Made by a program: the position numbers and the translations under genes
Assembly (NCBI RefSeq): GCF_014698835.1
Contig: NZ_JACJTU010000031.1
Coordinates: 1 to 64,000, forward strand
DNA from: Nostoc paludosum FACHB-159
Lineage (GTDB): Bacteria; Cyanobacteriota; Cyanobacteriia; Cyanobacteriales; Nostocaceae
Direction: 5' to 3'
DNA: 64,000 nucleotides
The notes under the pieces: model-generated
What the model saw: only the letters and a program-made list of their open reading frames with translations
What the model was told of the DNA's origin: nothing
Database searches by the model: none
Shown: piece by piece, positions 55,050 through 63,188 of the stretch
Numbering within the stretch: the first letter of the stretch is position 1
Layout of the letters: every line of letters starts with the position of its first letter

Positions 55050-56201
55050 TTAAGGTTGATTTGTTGCCCGTAAACTATAACTTCCGGTTTCTCCTGGTTC
55101 TAGAGAACTCGCAACTATGAAATAAAGTCCATCTGCTGGTAAGTTAATCTCTATTTGAGCATTAAAATCACCAGGTCCTCTATCATCGTTTTCTGCTATT
55201 TCATTAAATTCTTTACCTTCAGAAGATTCGCTTACCTGATATAAACTTAAAAAGGAATTAATCTTCTGACTGGTCATCTCAATTACTACTTTTTGACCGG
55301 CTCGACCCTGAAATTGGTATAAATTTACAAATCCACCTTTTTTTCGGATGCGATCGCCTTCTGCTAAACTGCCATTAATTACTTGACCATTGAGCAGAAT
55401 AGTTGTAAAAGTCGGTTCTTTTTCTCGCGGTAAAGTAGATTCATTAGAGACTCGCTGGTTTCGCACGTCTGCTAAGAAAGATTTGACTTTTTCCACAGAA
55501 AGAGCCAGATTAATGCCAGTACCACTTGGTGTGCGAGCAACTAAATCACCTGCGCCATCAAATACTGGAGCTGTAGCAACTAAAGAATTGACACCAATTA
55601 CTTCTCCTTGAGAATTTAATAAAGGGCCTCCAGAGTTTCCTGGATTAGTACTAGCAGTATGTTGAATTTCTCCATCTTTCCTAATACGGCTAACATTGCC
55701 TTGGGTGCAAGTATCACGATTATCTGGGTCTAGAGGAGTACCAATAGCAAAGACGCGATAACCAACTTTCACTGAACCTGGACGCGCTAAGGAAATGGCT
55801 GGTAAATTTTTGCGGTTTTGGATTTTTACAGCAGCTAAATCTACACCTCCCATTGCAAAACCAACAACATCTGCGGGGACTTGTTTACCATCTTTAAAAA
55901 CTACTGTGACAACACTGGGACTACCATCAACAACATGGGCATTTGTAATAATTAATCCGTCTTGACTAACTAGAAAACCGCTCCCATGTCCATTGCCATC
56001 TTTAATAGTGACGACAGCATTGCTGCCTTTTTCACAAACTATGTTCGCTTCTTTCTCTTCAGCAGTTTGTGCTAATACACGGTGAGAGTGCCATGCTTGG
56101 TGTCCGTTACTCGGTAGTAGCTGTTCAACACTGGCTGCTCCTATAAAGGTAAATATAGTACATAGTGTTAAACTTGCATATTCTAAAAATCTTCTCTTCA
56201 T
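55050..56201 (-). CDS. HtrA-like trypsin protease with C-terminal PPC domain
   Basis: 383 aa with a signal peptide or anchor (SLTLCTIFTFIGAASVEQLL). The S1C protease domain has triad signatures ITNAHVVDG (H), GGVDLAAVKI (D) and TNPGNSGGPLL (S). Instead of PDZ, the C-terminus (about 265-383) is a bacterial pre-peptidase C-terminal (PPC) beta domain: INGSLAEGDRIR, LYQFQGRAGQKVVIEM and DGLYFIVASS. PPC domains are found on secreted proteases. It is the first gene of a leftward group with two COP23 genes and the long double-trypsin gene, all for envelope proteins. Confidence 0.85.
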   Translation of the reverse strand: MKRRFLEYASLTLCTIFTFIGAASVEQLLPSNGHQAWHSHRVLAQTAEEKEANIVCEKGSNAVVTIKDGNGHGSGFLVSQDGLIITNAHVVDGSPSVVTVVFKDGKQVPADVVGFAMGGVDLAAVKIQNRKNLPAISLARPGSVKVGYRVFAIGTPLDPDNRDTCTQGNVSRIRKDGEIQHTASTNPGNSGGPLLNSQGEVIGVNSLVATAPVFDGAGDLVARTPSGTGINLALSVEKVKSFLADVRNQRVSNESTLPREKEPTFTTILLNGQVINGSLAEGDRIRKKGGFVNLYQFQGRAGQKVVIEMTSQKINSFLSLYQVSESSEGKEFNEIAENDDRGPGDFNAQIEINLPADGLYFIVASSLEPGETGSYSLRATNQP

Positions 56202-57350
56202 TACTTTATAGTCAGCTAGTATGCAGTTAATATCTCAATCGGGCAATGTGGATGTTGAATCCACAGGCGAACTACTCCAAAATTTGTCATGCCTGGAATC
56301 ATCTGCCTTAAGAAATAAGTTAAAGCTTTTAGTACCGTAAAAATACTAAGATTAGATTAATTCTGCTCAAATTTGGAACAATATTCCCAATAAATTGAGC
56401 TAACCATCGAAATTTACGGTATGATTTTCTATCCATCTACAGACAATATCCTGGTTTGCAAGCATGAGTGAGATAGAAGGAATCACAAAAGCCGAAGACA
56501 TGACTTTCAGCTAGCCTTGGTCAAGTCATACTGATGCTGTAAGTTAGAGGGATGCCTGCGGCAGGCTGCGCCAACGCACATCCAGTAACAGCTTTAGTCA
56601 ATCGACTGTGTTTAATCATTGTTCCATCTCCTGGCCTCAATACATTGATGTTGTCAACAGGTGAACTACTTGTTTGCTTCTGTTTGGGTTTCGTTAGGAG
56701 TCTGTAGTTTTTACGCAGATGACTACGCTTGTTATAAAACTTTATATTTACCTGAACTTTGCTGGCGATACCTTCTCTTCTCCTGTCGGAAACGCTGCGC
56801 GAACGAGACGCTACGCGAACGCCAAAAATAAAGGTAGTCTAGCTTTTACCGCAACAGCCCAACTCCATACCCACAGAGGGCATGAGTTTCCCAATCCTTT
56901 TGATCAAAACTCAAGTCTGCTTACGCAGACATAGCATTGGCGATGGGCTACGCCCCACTGTAGGCGATCGCCTACAGTGGGGCGTAGCCCATCGCCCCTT
57001 TACCAACGAACCTAACCCATCACCAGAGCCAGAAGGTTGAGATTGTAAAAACCCAAGAACATGACATTACTGCATAGATTGAGATAGCTAGAACAAGGTG
57101 TTTGAGCGCAGGGCAGAAAAAGTTGATGAGGTAATCTATTTACTAAACGTTATGGATTTTTACATAGCGGCTAAAGTATTTGTAAATATCCGAAATGGCT
57201 AGTAAGGACTGATGACCCAGTTGAAGGTGTTAGGGGCTTTTTTTGGGACTCTTAGATCGACTTTGGGGCAAAGAGGATAAAAAGCTAGGCGATGGATCGC
57301 AAATTGCGGTATAAGGTTACGTAAATACCTATTATCGTCACCTAGTTTTT
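56202..57350. other. 1.15-kb repeat-rich region without genes
   Basis: No convincing gene. It contains dispersed GC-rich repeats: GATGCCTGCGGCAGGCTGCG near 56553, AACGCTGCGCGAACGAGACG near 56790, a small hairpin GTCTGC-TTAC-GCAGAC near 56916-56931 and the palindrome at 56939-56996. Two AT-rich stretches share ATGTTG...ACAGG.GAACTACT words (about 56250 and 56650). It separates the protease island from the integrase and could include an attachment site, though none was recognised. Confidence 0.4.
56939..56996. repeat. Perfect 58-bp palindrome centred on a GCGATCGC octamer
   Basis: The sequence from GGCGATGGGCTACGCCCCAC to its mirror end GTAGCCCATCGCC is identical to its own complement over all 58 bases, with no spacer. 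The centre is HIP1. The arm word GGGGCGTAGCCCATCGC recurs at 31464-31480. Confidence 0.95.
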
Positions 57351-58319
57351 ATGTCCGGTCGCATCGTTAAAGTCAACAATAATACTCTGCCTTCCGTGAT
57401 GGATTGGTGGACTCAACCTGATGTGTTGGCGATGTTATTGGCGGAGAAACGCAGTCAGTCTACCCGCAGGGCTTATGACCGGGACATTCAAGATTTTTTT
57501 GCCAAGATGTTTGGGGTGGAATCGACGGCGGAATGGGTGGTGCGATTTTTGGCACTGCCGGGGGCGCAAGCCTTGGGGTGGGTGGTCAAGTACAAAGCCA
57601 AGATGATTGAGCAGGGCTTATCGGAGGCGACGGTTAATCGGCGGTTGTCGGCACTGCGGGCGTTGGTGCATAAAGGTAGGGTATTGGGTGTTTGTGGTTA
57701 CACCTTGGAGGATATTAAGGGTGAGACTGTCATTAAATACCGAGATACCAGCGGTGTTACTCCCCAGGAATTTAAGCAGATATTACTGTCTTGCGATCGG
57801 ACGACGGCGAAGGGGGTCAGGGATTATGCTTTGCTGCGCTTGCTTTGGGATAATGCGCTGCGGCGGGGGGAGATTGCCAAGTTAAAAATAGGGGATTTTG
57901 ACCGTAAAAATAGCAAACTGCTGGTTTTGGGTAAGGGAAGGGGTAGCCAACAGGAAATAATTGATTTAACTCCTAAGACCAGGGATGCGATTTGTTATTG
58001 GTTGCCGTTCCGGGGGCTGGCATCAACAAAAGATGCGTTGTTTGTGGCGTTGGATCTAAATACGCCGGGGCATCCTTTGTCAGATACGGGGCTTGCCAAG
58101 ATGGTGAGAACGCGGGCATTAAAAGCGGGGATTACTAAGCCTTTATCACCGCACCGCATTCGGCACAGTTCGATTACGGCGGCGTTGGATGCGGGGCAGA
58201 GTGTGCGGGAGGTGCAAAAGCTGAGTCGGCACAGCAAGTTGGAGACGTTGATGATTTATGACGATAATCGACAGCAGCACCAGTTGAAGGTGAGTAGTGT
58301 GCTGGCAGATTTGGTTTGA
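57351..58319 (+). CDS. Tyrosine recombinase (XerC/phage integrase type)
   Basis: 322 aa. The N-terminal SAM-like core-binding domain covers about 20-110 (SQSTRRAYDRDIQDFFAKMF). The catalytic domain follows with R in DNALRRGEIAKL, K in a beta-turn (LLVLGKGRGS), HRIRHSS (HxxR), LSRHS (H) and Y in LETLMIYDDN. All catalytic positions appear present. The gene is richer in G and C than its neighbours, especially at third positions, which suggests recent arrival. It may resolve plasmid multimers or have integrated a cargo module such as the PIN pair next to it. Confidence 0.9.
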   Translation: MSGRIVKVNNNTLPSVMDWWTQPDVLAMLLAEKRSQSTRRAYDRDIQDFFAKMFGVESTAEWVVRFLALPGAQALGWVVKYKAKMIEQGLSEATVNRRLSALRALVHKGRVLGVCGYTLEDIKGETVIKYRDTSGVTPQEFKQILLSCDRTTAKGVRDYALLRLLWDNALRRGEIAKLKIGDFDRKNSKLLVLGKGRGSQQEIIDLTPKTRDAICYWLPFRGLASTKDALFVALDLNTPGHPLSDTGLAKMVRTRALKAGITKPLSPHRIRHSSITAALDAGQSVREVQKLSRHSKLETLMIYDDNRQQHQLKVSSVLADLV

Positions 58320-58399
58320 TGGTGTCTAGTTGCTCTCTTCGATCGCTCGTTGATTAGTTCTGGGTATGTTAACAGTCACAATTATTGTTTGTCATTACT

Positions 58400-59254
58400 T
58401 CATATATTAGTAACTATCTGATTTTCTGACGGATGTTTGTAATGAGGTTGATTAATCGAGGGACATAAATAGTCAAAAGAATTATCAGTATGTTCCAGTT
58501 GCATATTCCGAGGTGCATTTAAAGCAATGACAGCATCGCCAATCTTTTCACAACGCTTGCAGCCACAGGCTGCTGATCCTTGAGCCAGTATCTCTTTTAG
58601 GTTACTGGCAATATTGATAAATCCCCTAGTTTTTGAATTTTTGGGTAGTTGGTCGGCAATTTGAACTAATTGCTCAATTTCTGAACGGTATTGTACCAAA
58701 AGAAACTGGTCAATTTGACATTTGCTCCGACAAGTATCTACATCTCCAAATTCATCAGCAAACTGCTTTAATCCTGCTGCTGCATTTTGCAAATCAAGTT
58801 CAAGCGGTACGATGGCACGGGCGCAGGCGGTAGAATCAGCATTTGTATTGTTAAACTTTTTTCTGAGTAGAAGTTCAAAACGTTTGATATAAATTCCTAA
58901 AATAGCCAGGGCTTTTTCTTTATCTTGGGGACTGCTAAAGTTAAGTTGATGCGTGCTAAAAAGTTGAGGGATAAGTTGTAAAATCGCTTTGAGTTCGCTA
59001 GTTTTAAATTTATTACTCCACAGAGTAATAGCATCTCCAATATTATTGATAGTTTCTAGGCGCAGAACAAAGTAAAAGGAAATAAGATTAATCAGATAAC
59101 TTCGCTTCATCTCCATTTGAACATAGTTAGAGATATAAAGCTGTTGGTCAGCAAATTGAGATTCAAAATACTGCTTATAGACTTGTGTACCTAGTAGCAG
59201 AGAACGTAGAACTGAGGTATCTAAAAAGTGTTGAGTCACAGAATTATCATCCAT
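58400..59254 (-). CDS. PIN-like nuclease domain protein, possible toxin
   Basis: 284 aa. It opens with HFLDTSVLRSLLLG, the first aspartate motif of a PIN fold, followed by helices with a QMEM acidic position (around 50). Near the end IGDAVIALNAPRNMQLEHTD then NSFDYLC matches the second half of PIN domains (GDA..A..A......HTDN.F). Between them is a long helical insert with a Cys cluster (CRSKC, ACGCKRCEK). PIN nucleases cut RNA and act as toxins when paired with an antitoxin. Its partner gene ends 6 bp upstream. At 284 aa it is larger than VapC, so an unusual PIN family. Confidence 0.6.
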   Translation of the reverse strand: MDDNSVTQHFLDTSVLRSLLLGTQVYKQYFESQFADQQLYISNYVQMEMKRSYLINLISFYFVLRLETINNIGDAITLWSNKFKTSELKAILQLIPQLFSTHQLNFSSPQDKEKALAILGIYIKRFELLLRKKFNNTNADSTACARAIVPLELDLQNAAAGLKQFADEFGDVDTCRSKCQIDQFLLVQYRSEIEQLVQIADQLPKNSKTRGFINIASNLKEILAQGSAACGCKRCEKIGDAVIALNAPRNMQLEHTDNSFDYLCPSINQPHYKHPSENQIVTNI

Positions 59255-59260
59255 CCTGTG

Positions 59261-59671
59261 TTATTCCTCATCTTCATCTGTATCTAGGTTATTGTCAATT
59301 TTTACACCGAATGGTAGGGTATCAAAGCCTAAGTTTTCTAAAGTTAAAATCGCTGACTCGACTGAGGAATTGTTGATTGTTTCTTGATTCACTAGGGATG
59401 AAAGTAATTCACAAACTCCCTTATACTGATTGGCATTGTAGTCAATCCATTTGTTTTCAAAGAAGAGTGCATCATGCAGTGCCATCACCACTTCTGTATA
59501 AGGGTCAAAAGGGAATTTATCGCGCAACGAGCGCATGGTACGCAGTAGATTGTCTGCATAGACGGCGGCGATTGGTTCTCCAGAGTAAGAAGAGAGTTTT
59601 TGTAAATCTACTAAAAGAGTTTTGGTAATTTCTACTCCTGAAACTTCTAAGACAGTCTGTTCAATATTCAT
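59261..59671 (-). CDS. Acidic partner protein of the PIN-like gene
   Basis: 136 aa, acidic (ending DNNLDTDEDEE), soluble and mostly helical: ITKTLLVDLQKLSSYSGEPI, AAVYADNLLRTMRSLRDKFP and YTEVVMALHDALFFENKWID. It lies 6 bp upstream of the PIN-like gene on the same strand, the usual order for an antitoxin or immunity gene. No DNA-binding motif is obvious, so it may act by direct binding or be a second subunit of a conflict system. No family recognised. Confidence 0.6.
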   Translation of the reverse strand: MNIEQTVLEVSGVEITKTLLVDLQKLSSYSGEPIAAVYADNLLRTMRSLRDKFPFDPYTEVVMALHDALFFENKWIDYNANQYKGVCELLSSLVNQETINNSSVESAILTLENLGFDTLPFGVKIDNNLDTDEDEE

Positions 59672-60060
59672 TGTTTTTATCTGACAACAAGTTCAGTTTA
59701 TTTGGAGCTAATTCACATTTTATAGAGTAGATTTATGGGATGAAACCGCAGTTGGGATACGCTCTGTACCAATTCTAACGGCGATACTTAAATCTACAGG
59801 TTACTTTATTTTCTAGTGCATTAATTTTTTTCTCAAGATACTATAGCACTGCCGTCAGGTCTGCTGTAGCACTGTTAAATCGATTTAACATTGCTTGGGT
59901 TACTTCTGGGTCAGCGTTGACGGTTGCAAGTTTTTCCTTTACACAATGATCTGCTATAGCCATAATGGTCAGCCTGTATGCCTGCTGATCCGAATCCTAT
60001 GTTGGTGAGGTCAGCCAGATAAAAACCAAGTTGGTCTTGTCCGCCCTATGGCGTACTATT
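59672..60060. other. Intergenic region with a possible 40-aa minus-strand remnant
   Basis: No clear gene. A minus-strand ATG at 59963 opens 40 codons to a stop at 59841: MAIADHCVKEKLATVNADPE then VTQAMLNRFNSATADLTAVL. This looks protein-like and is preceded by in-frame protein-like sequence that soon meets a stop, so it may be a gene remnant. A perfect TTAAATCGATTTAA palindrome lies near 59874-59887. Confidence 0.35.
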
Positions 60061-60091
60061 GACATACAAACTCTGTAAGTTAGTATATTCG

Positions 60092-60143
60092 TTACTTACA
60101 AACTTACAGAGTTACGAACTTACAGAATAACAAAGTTACGGAG
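60092..60143. repeat. 8-bp-phased TTAC repeats in the parA promoter (operator/centromere-like)
   Basis: TTAC starts at 60096, 60104, 60112, 60120 and 60136, with TAAC at 60128: six consecutive units with exact 8-bp spacing. An additional TTAC at 60092 and an inverted TCTGTAAGT at 60072-60080 flank them. Tandem short direct repeats at fixed spacing upstream of parA are typical binding sites for ribbon-helix-helix partition proteins, like the product of the downstream gene. Confidence 0.8.
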
Positions 60144-60150
60144 TCAGGAT

Positions 60151-60780
60151 GTGCGTATTATTGCTATTGTGAATGGAAAGGGGGGATCGGCTAAGACGAC
60201 AACTAGCGTCAATTTAGCAGCCATCCTTGCTGAGAAATCAAAAGTATTGTTGGTAGATGCAGATCCTCAAGGTTCTGCTACTTGGTGGGCAGAGCGCAAT
60301 GAGCGAGATTTTGAATTAGCTAAAGAAACAGATACGAATGAGTTATTAAAACTTAAAAAGGTCAAAGGCTTTGATTTTATTATTGTGGACACTCCGCCAG
60401 CACTCCACTTTGATGCACTGAAAATTACTATCGATGCGGCTGATTTTGTTGTGCTGCCTTCTCCGCCAGCCCCAATGGATCTCCAGGCGCTAATTGAAAC
60501 AGTACAAGCATCAATAATGCCAGCAAAAGTTAAGTTTCGAGTTTTATTAACCCGTGTTGATCCGCGTAGTTTAGGTAAGGCGCTTGATGCTCAACAAGCA
60601 TTGATGCAAGGGGGTATTCCTGCATTTAACGGATTTGTTAGGGCTTATGCTGTTCATGAACAAGCGGCTCTTGATGGCATACCAATTACTCAAGTTAGGG
60701 GAAAAGTAGCTCGTGAAGCTGAAGGGGATTATCGGCGTATTGCTGATGAGCTTTTAAGAGAGGTGAATACTCATGGCTAA
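60151..60780 (+). CDS. parA: ParA-type partition ATPase
   Basis: 209 aa with the deviant Walker A KGGSAKTTTS at residues 10-19, DADPQGSATWW near 37-47 and the Walker B-like FIIVDTPP near 75-82. This is the short type Ib form, without an N-terminal HTH, that segregates plasmids using the nucleoid as a track. The start is GTG at 60151. It overlaps the next gene by 8 nt. The repeats upstream of it are the likely operator bound by its partner, the RHH protein encoded downstream. Confidence 0.95.
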   Translation: MRIIAIVNGKGGSAKTTTSVNLAAILAEKSKVLLVDADPQGSATWWAERNERDFELAKETDTNELLKLKKVKGFDFIIVDTPPALHFDALKITIDAADFVVLPSPPAPMDLQALIETVQASIMPAKVKFRVLLTRVDPRSLGKALDAQQALMQGGIPAFNGFVRAYAVHEQAALDGIPITQVRGKVAREAEGDYRRIADELLREVNTHG

Positions 60781-61708
60781 AGCACGTCGTCGTTTATCCG
60801 ATCTTGTTCATGAAGAAACGCAGAAAATCAGAGAACCGAACTTACAGAGTTCGGAAGTTACAAAGCCGGAAAGTTTATTAGAAAATCTAAGTGAAGCAGA
60901 AGAAAGAGGTACAGAACAACAGACTCCTAATCTTACAGACTTACAGACTTTGGTAATTACAAAGCCTGTAAGTCAACCGGAATCTTCAAATAGAACAGAC
61001 TCAACAACAGAAGAAGTTACAGAGCAACAGACTCCCAATCTTACAGACTTACAAACTTCGGAAGTTCCAAATTCTGTAAGTTCACTGAAAACTCCAAGTG
61101 AAGTAGAAGAAAGAGGTATAGAACAACAGACCCCCAATCTTACAGACTTACAGACTTCGGTAATTACAAAGCCTGTAAGTCAGCCAGAATCTTCAAATAG
61201 AACAGACTCAACAACAGAAGAAGTTACAGGACAGCAGACTCCCACTCTTACAGACTTACAGACTTCGGAAGTTCCAAATTCTGTAAGTTCACTGAAAACT
61301 CCAAATGAAGTAGAAGAAAGAGGTACAGAACAACAGACTCCCAATTTTACAGACTTACAGACTAATAAAGATTCAGAGTCTGTTTCTTCTACGGAAATTG
61401 CTATTGAGCAGAAGAGTGAAGAAGTCAACAAAACTACAGAGTTACAAAGTTTGAAAGATACAGACTTACAGAGTACCGAACTTCCAAAGTATTTAAAATT
61501 GGAGCGTAAGGAAACACGATTGAGACAGGATCAGATTGATGCACTTACCGATCTCACCCGGAAATTAAATAGAACGAAACGGGTGAAAGGTGGCGAGAGA
61601 CTTACAGATAATACTTTGATTCGTGTTGCAGTGGATTTACTGCTGAGTAAAGCTTCGGAACTTCAAGGTACTACAGAAGATGAGTTACGAAGCTCATTAA
61701 ATTTGTAA
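60773..61708 (+). CDS. ParB-analogue: ribbon-helix-helix protein with repeat-encoded disordered N-terminus
   Basis: 311 aa. The first 20 residues are basic (MAKARRRLSDLVHEETQK) and may stimulate ParA. Residues 25-225 are low-complexity and built from a 69-residue tandem unit (two copies) plus partial ones, with NLTDLQT and QQTPNLTDLQTS words. The C-terminus (about 238-311) is globular and RHH-like: KYLKLERKETRLRQDQIDAL, then ERLTDNTLIRVAVDLLLSKA. In type Ib loci the small partner binds the centromere through RHH and ParA through its N-terminus. Here the middle looks shaped by DNA repeats rather than by protein function. The C-terminal RHH is the opposite of KfrA-like layouts. Confidence 0.8.
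   Translation: MAKARRRLSDLVHEETQKIREPNLQSSEVTKPESLLENLSEAEERGTEQQTPNLTDLQTLVITKPVSQPESSNRTDSTTEEVTEQQTPNLTDLQTSEVPNSVSSLKTPSEVEERGIEQQTPNLTDLQTSVITKPVSQPESSNRTDSTTEEVTGQQTPTLTDLQTSEVPNSVSSLKTPNEVEERGTEQQTPNFTDLQTNKDSESVSSTEIAIEQKSEEVNKTTELQSLKDTDLQSTELPKYLKLERKETRLRQDQIDALTDLTRKLNRTKRVKGGERLTDNTLIRVAVDLLLSKASELQGTTEDELRSSLNL
60834..61489. repeat. Octamer (TTACnnnn) clusters inside the parA-partner coding sequence
   Basis: Blocks of 8-bp-phased units lie within the gene. TTAC starts at 60842 and 60858; 60933, 60941 and 60957; 61041 and 61049; 61140, 61148 and 61164; 61248 and 61256; 61347 and 61355; 61442 and 61466. Slots between are TTCG, TTCC or TTTG. Block spacing alternates 108 and 99 bp (a 207-bp unit repeated twice). 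Inverted CTGTAAGT words close several blocks. The same units occur in the parA promoter and after the stop codon. Confidence 0.85.
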
Positions 61709-61733
61709 CTTACAGAGTTTGTAACTTACAGAG
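61702..61733. repeat. Octamer repeats downstream of the parA-partner gene
   Basis: TTTG at 61702, TTAC at 61710, TTTG at 61718 and TTAC at 61726 continue the 8-bp phase across the stop codon into non-coding DNA, ending in a duplicated GTAACTTACAGAGT word. Confidence 0.75.
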
Positions 61734-61916
61734 TCTTTTATGAATTTATCTTGCCTCATGTGTAATCATCGCTGTCGATCTCACTTCCTTTGATGAGTCA
61801 GATTTAGACAAATAAAGGTTAAGCGATCTAGCAAGGACGCTCTAAGGATAGGGGTTTGCAGCTTTAACTTCACAAATAGAAAAACAAAATCCTTCAAGCG
61901 ATCGCCTCAATTGACA

Positions 61917-62579
61917 TCACTTCACTGGGTAATATAATCCATCATCACCAAAGCGCCAGCCACGGGAAGCGGGGTCTCGATGGCGGCTCCATGACTCGAA
62001 CTCTGATGGACTCTTGTTTTTTCGCTCTGTAGAAAGGCTTAATTCATCAACACCCAATCTTCGAGCTAGATTTTCCCCTGTTAAGGACTGAATTTCTACT
62101 GATTGACCATGAAACTGATAAGATGAAAATCGCCTCTTGGCTGTATTAGCATTTTGTCGAAGCTGCCCAAGGGCATTGTTAAGTTGGGCAAGGCTCTTGG
62201 CGACGGTTTCTAACTTTTCTTCCAGTTTATTTAATTGTTGCGCTTGTTGCTGCGTGGCTGTTGATTCTATACCTTGTTCTATACTTTGGCTGATCTGCTC
62301 CAAAACAGTCTCAATTTGCTGTAAGCGGTTCTCTATACTGCTTTCTATACTCGAAGTATTATTTACCTGATTTGCTTCCAGTGCCGAGAGTCGGTTAATG
62401 ATCTGGTGTAGAACATCTTCTATACGATGGTCAGCAACTTCTGTCTGACCCAGGATGTGATGCAAACCCTGCGCTACCAAGTCTGTTGCTGAGGTGTTGC
62501 GTTTTTTTGCTTCGGTTCTGAGCAATTCAACTAAAGATTTGGGCAGTTTAAAATTTACCGACTCCCGTTCTATAGCCAT
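61917..62579 (-). CDS. Plasmid-type RHH/coiled-coil protein
   Basis: 220 aa. Residues 6-45 look like an RHH or short HTH (VNFKLPKSLVELLRTEAKKR, then NTSATDLVAQGLHHIL). Residues 55-145 are a strong coiled coil (VLHQIINRLSALEANQ, LNKLEEKLETVAKSLAQLNN). A C-terminal domain of about 60 residues carries LTGENLARRLGVDELSLSTE, an aromatic stretch ESWSRHRDPASRGWRFGDDG and LYYPVK. DNA-binding plus coiled coil is common among plasmid stability and regulator proteins. It converges with the parA operon and may share its function. Confidence 0.7.
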   Translation of the reverse strand: MAIERESVNFKLPKSLVELLRTEAKKRNTSATDLVAQGLHHILGQTEVADHRIEDVLHQIINRLSALEANQVNNTSSIESSIENRLQQIETVLEQISQSIEQGIESTATQQQAQQLNKLEEKLETVAKSLAQLNNALGQLRQNANTAKRRFSSYQFHGQSVEIQSLTGENLARRLGVDELSLSTERKNKSPSEFESWSRHRDPASRGWRFGDDGLYYPVK

Positions 62580-62768
62580 TAAAACACCCGCGCTTCAGCA
62601 AGACCCTTCTTTAGCTAGCTTACTGCGTACTGAAGAACAACTCAAACTATTTGCTTGTTCCTTTTCACTTAAGTAGCAATTTCGGTTAGTATATTTAAAA
62701 ACAAATCATGGTTGATGGTTGGTTATTAGTTGTCAATTGTTATGATTAATTAATGGAGGAAATAACAA

Positions 62769-63110
62769 ATGAATCAATATGATTTTAGTGTGGAACTAAG
62801 ATCTACAGGACAAGCTGAAGCGTTGAAAGATTTAGAACTGGCGAAAAAAACAGCAGAAAGCAGAGGAATTCCATCAGAACTCCCATCTAAAAAAGAACTC
62901 GAATCTGTATCTATACCATTAGAAATATCCGCTAAAATCAATCAGGAAACATTAGACCTGTCAGGAGTTGTCAGAATATCTAGAAGTAGTGGTATGTCTT
63001 TCAGGTTTTATGAAGTTCCAAATGGTAAAGATAAATTGATTCAAGAATGGTTTGATGCTTGTCAGCAGAAGTTACTGGATAAAGTTTCTGAATTAATTAT
63101 TGAATCTTAA
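62769..63110 (+). CDS. Small hypothetical protein
   Basis: 113 aa with a strong GGAGG ribosome site 9 nt upstream. It begins NQYDFSVELRSTGQAEALKD, continues with a charged helix and a short hydrophobic-strand section (LDLSGVVRISRSSGMSFRFY), and ends in a helix (WFDACQQKLLDKVSELIIES). No signal peptide, TM or recognised motif. It sits between the coiled-coil gene and the antitoxin-like/CRISPR region. Confidence 0.65.
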   Translation: MNQYDFSVELRSTGQAEALKDLELAKKTAESRGIPSELPSKKELESVSIPLEISAKINQETLDLSGVVRISRSSGMSFRFYEVPNGKDKLIQEWFDACQQKLLDKVSELIIES

Positions 63111-63188
63111 AAAATCTACATTGTGGCTTTTTTTTTACCAACCATTATCAATCATCAGTAAACTAATAATTATAAAAGATAATTAAAT

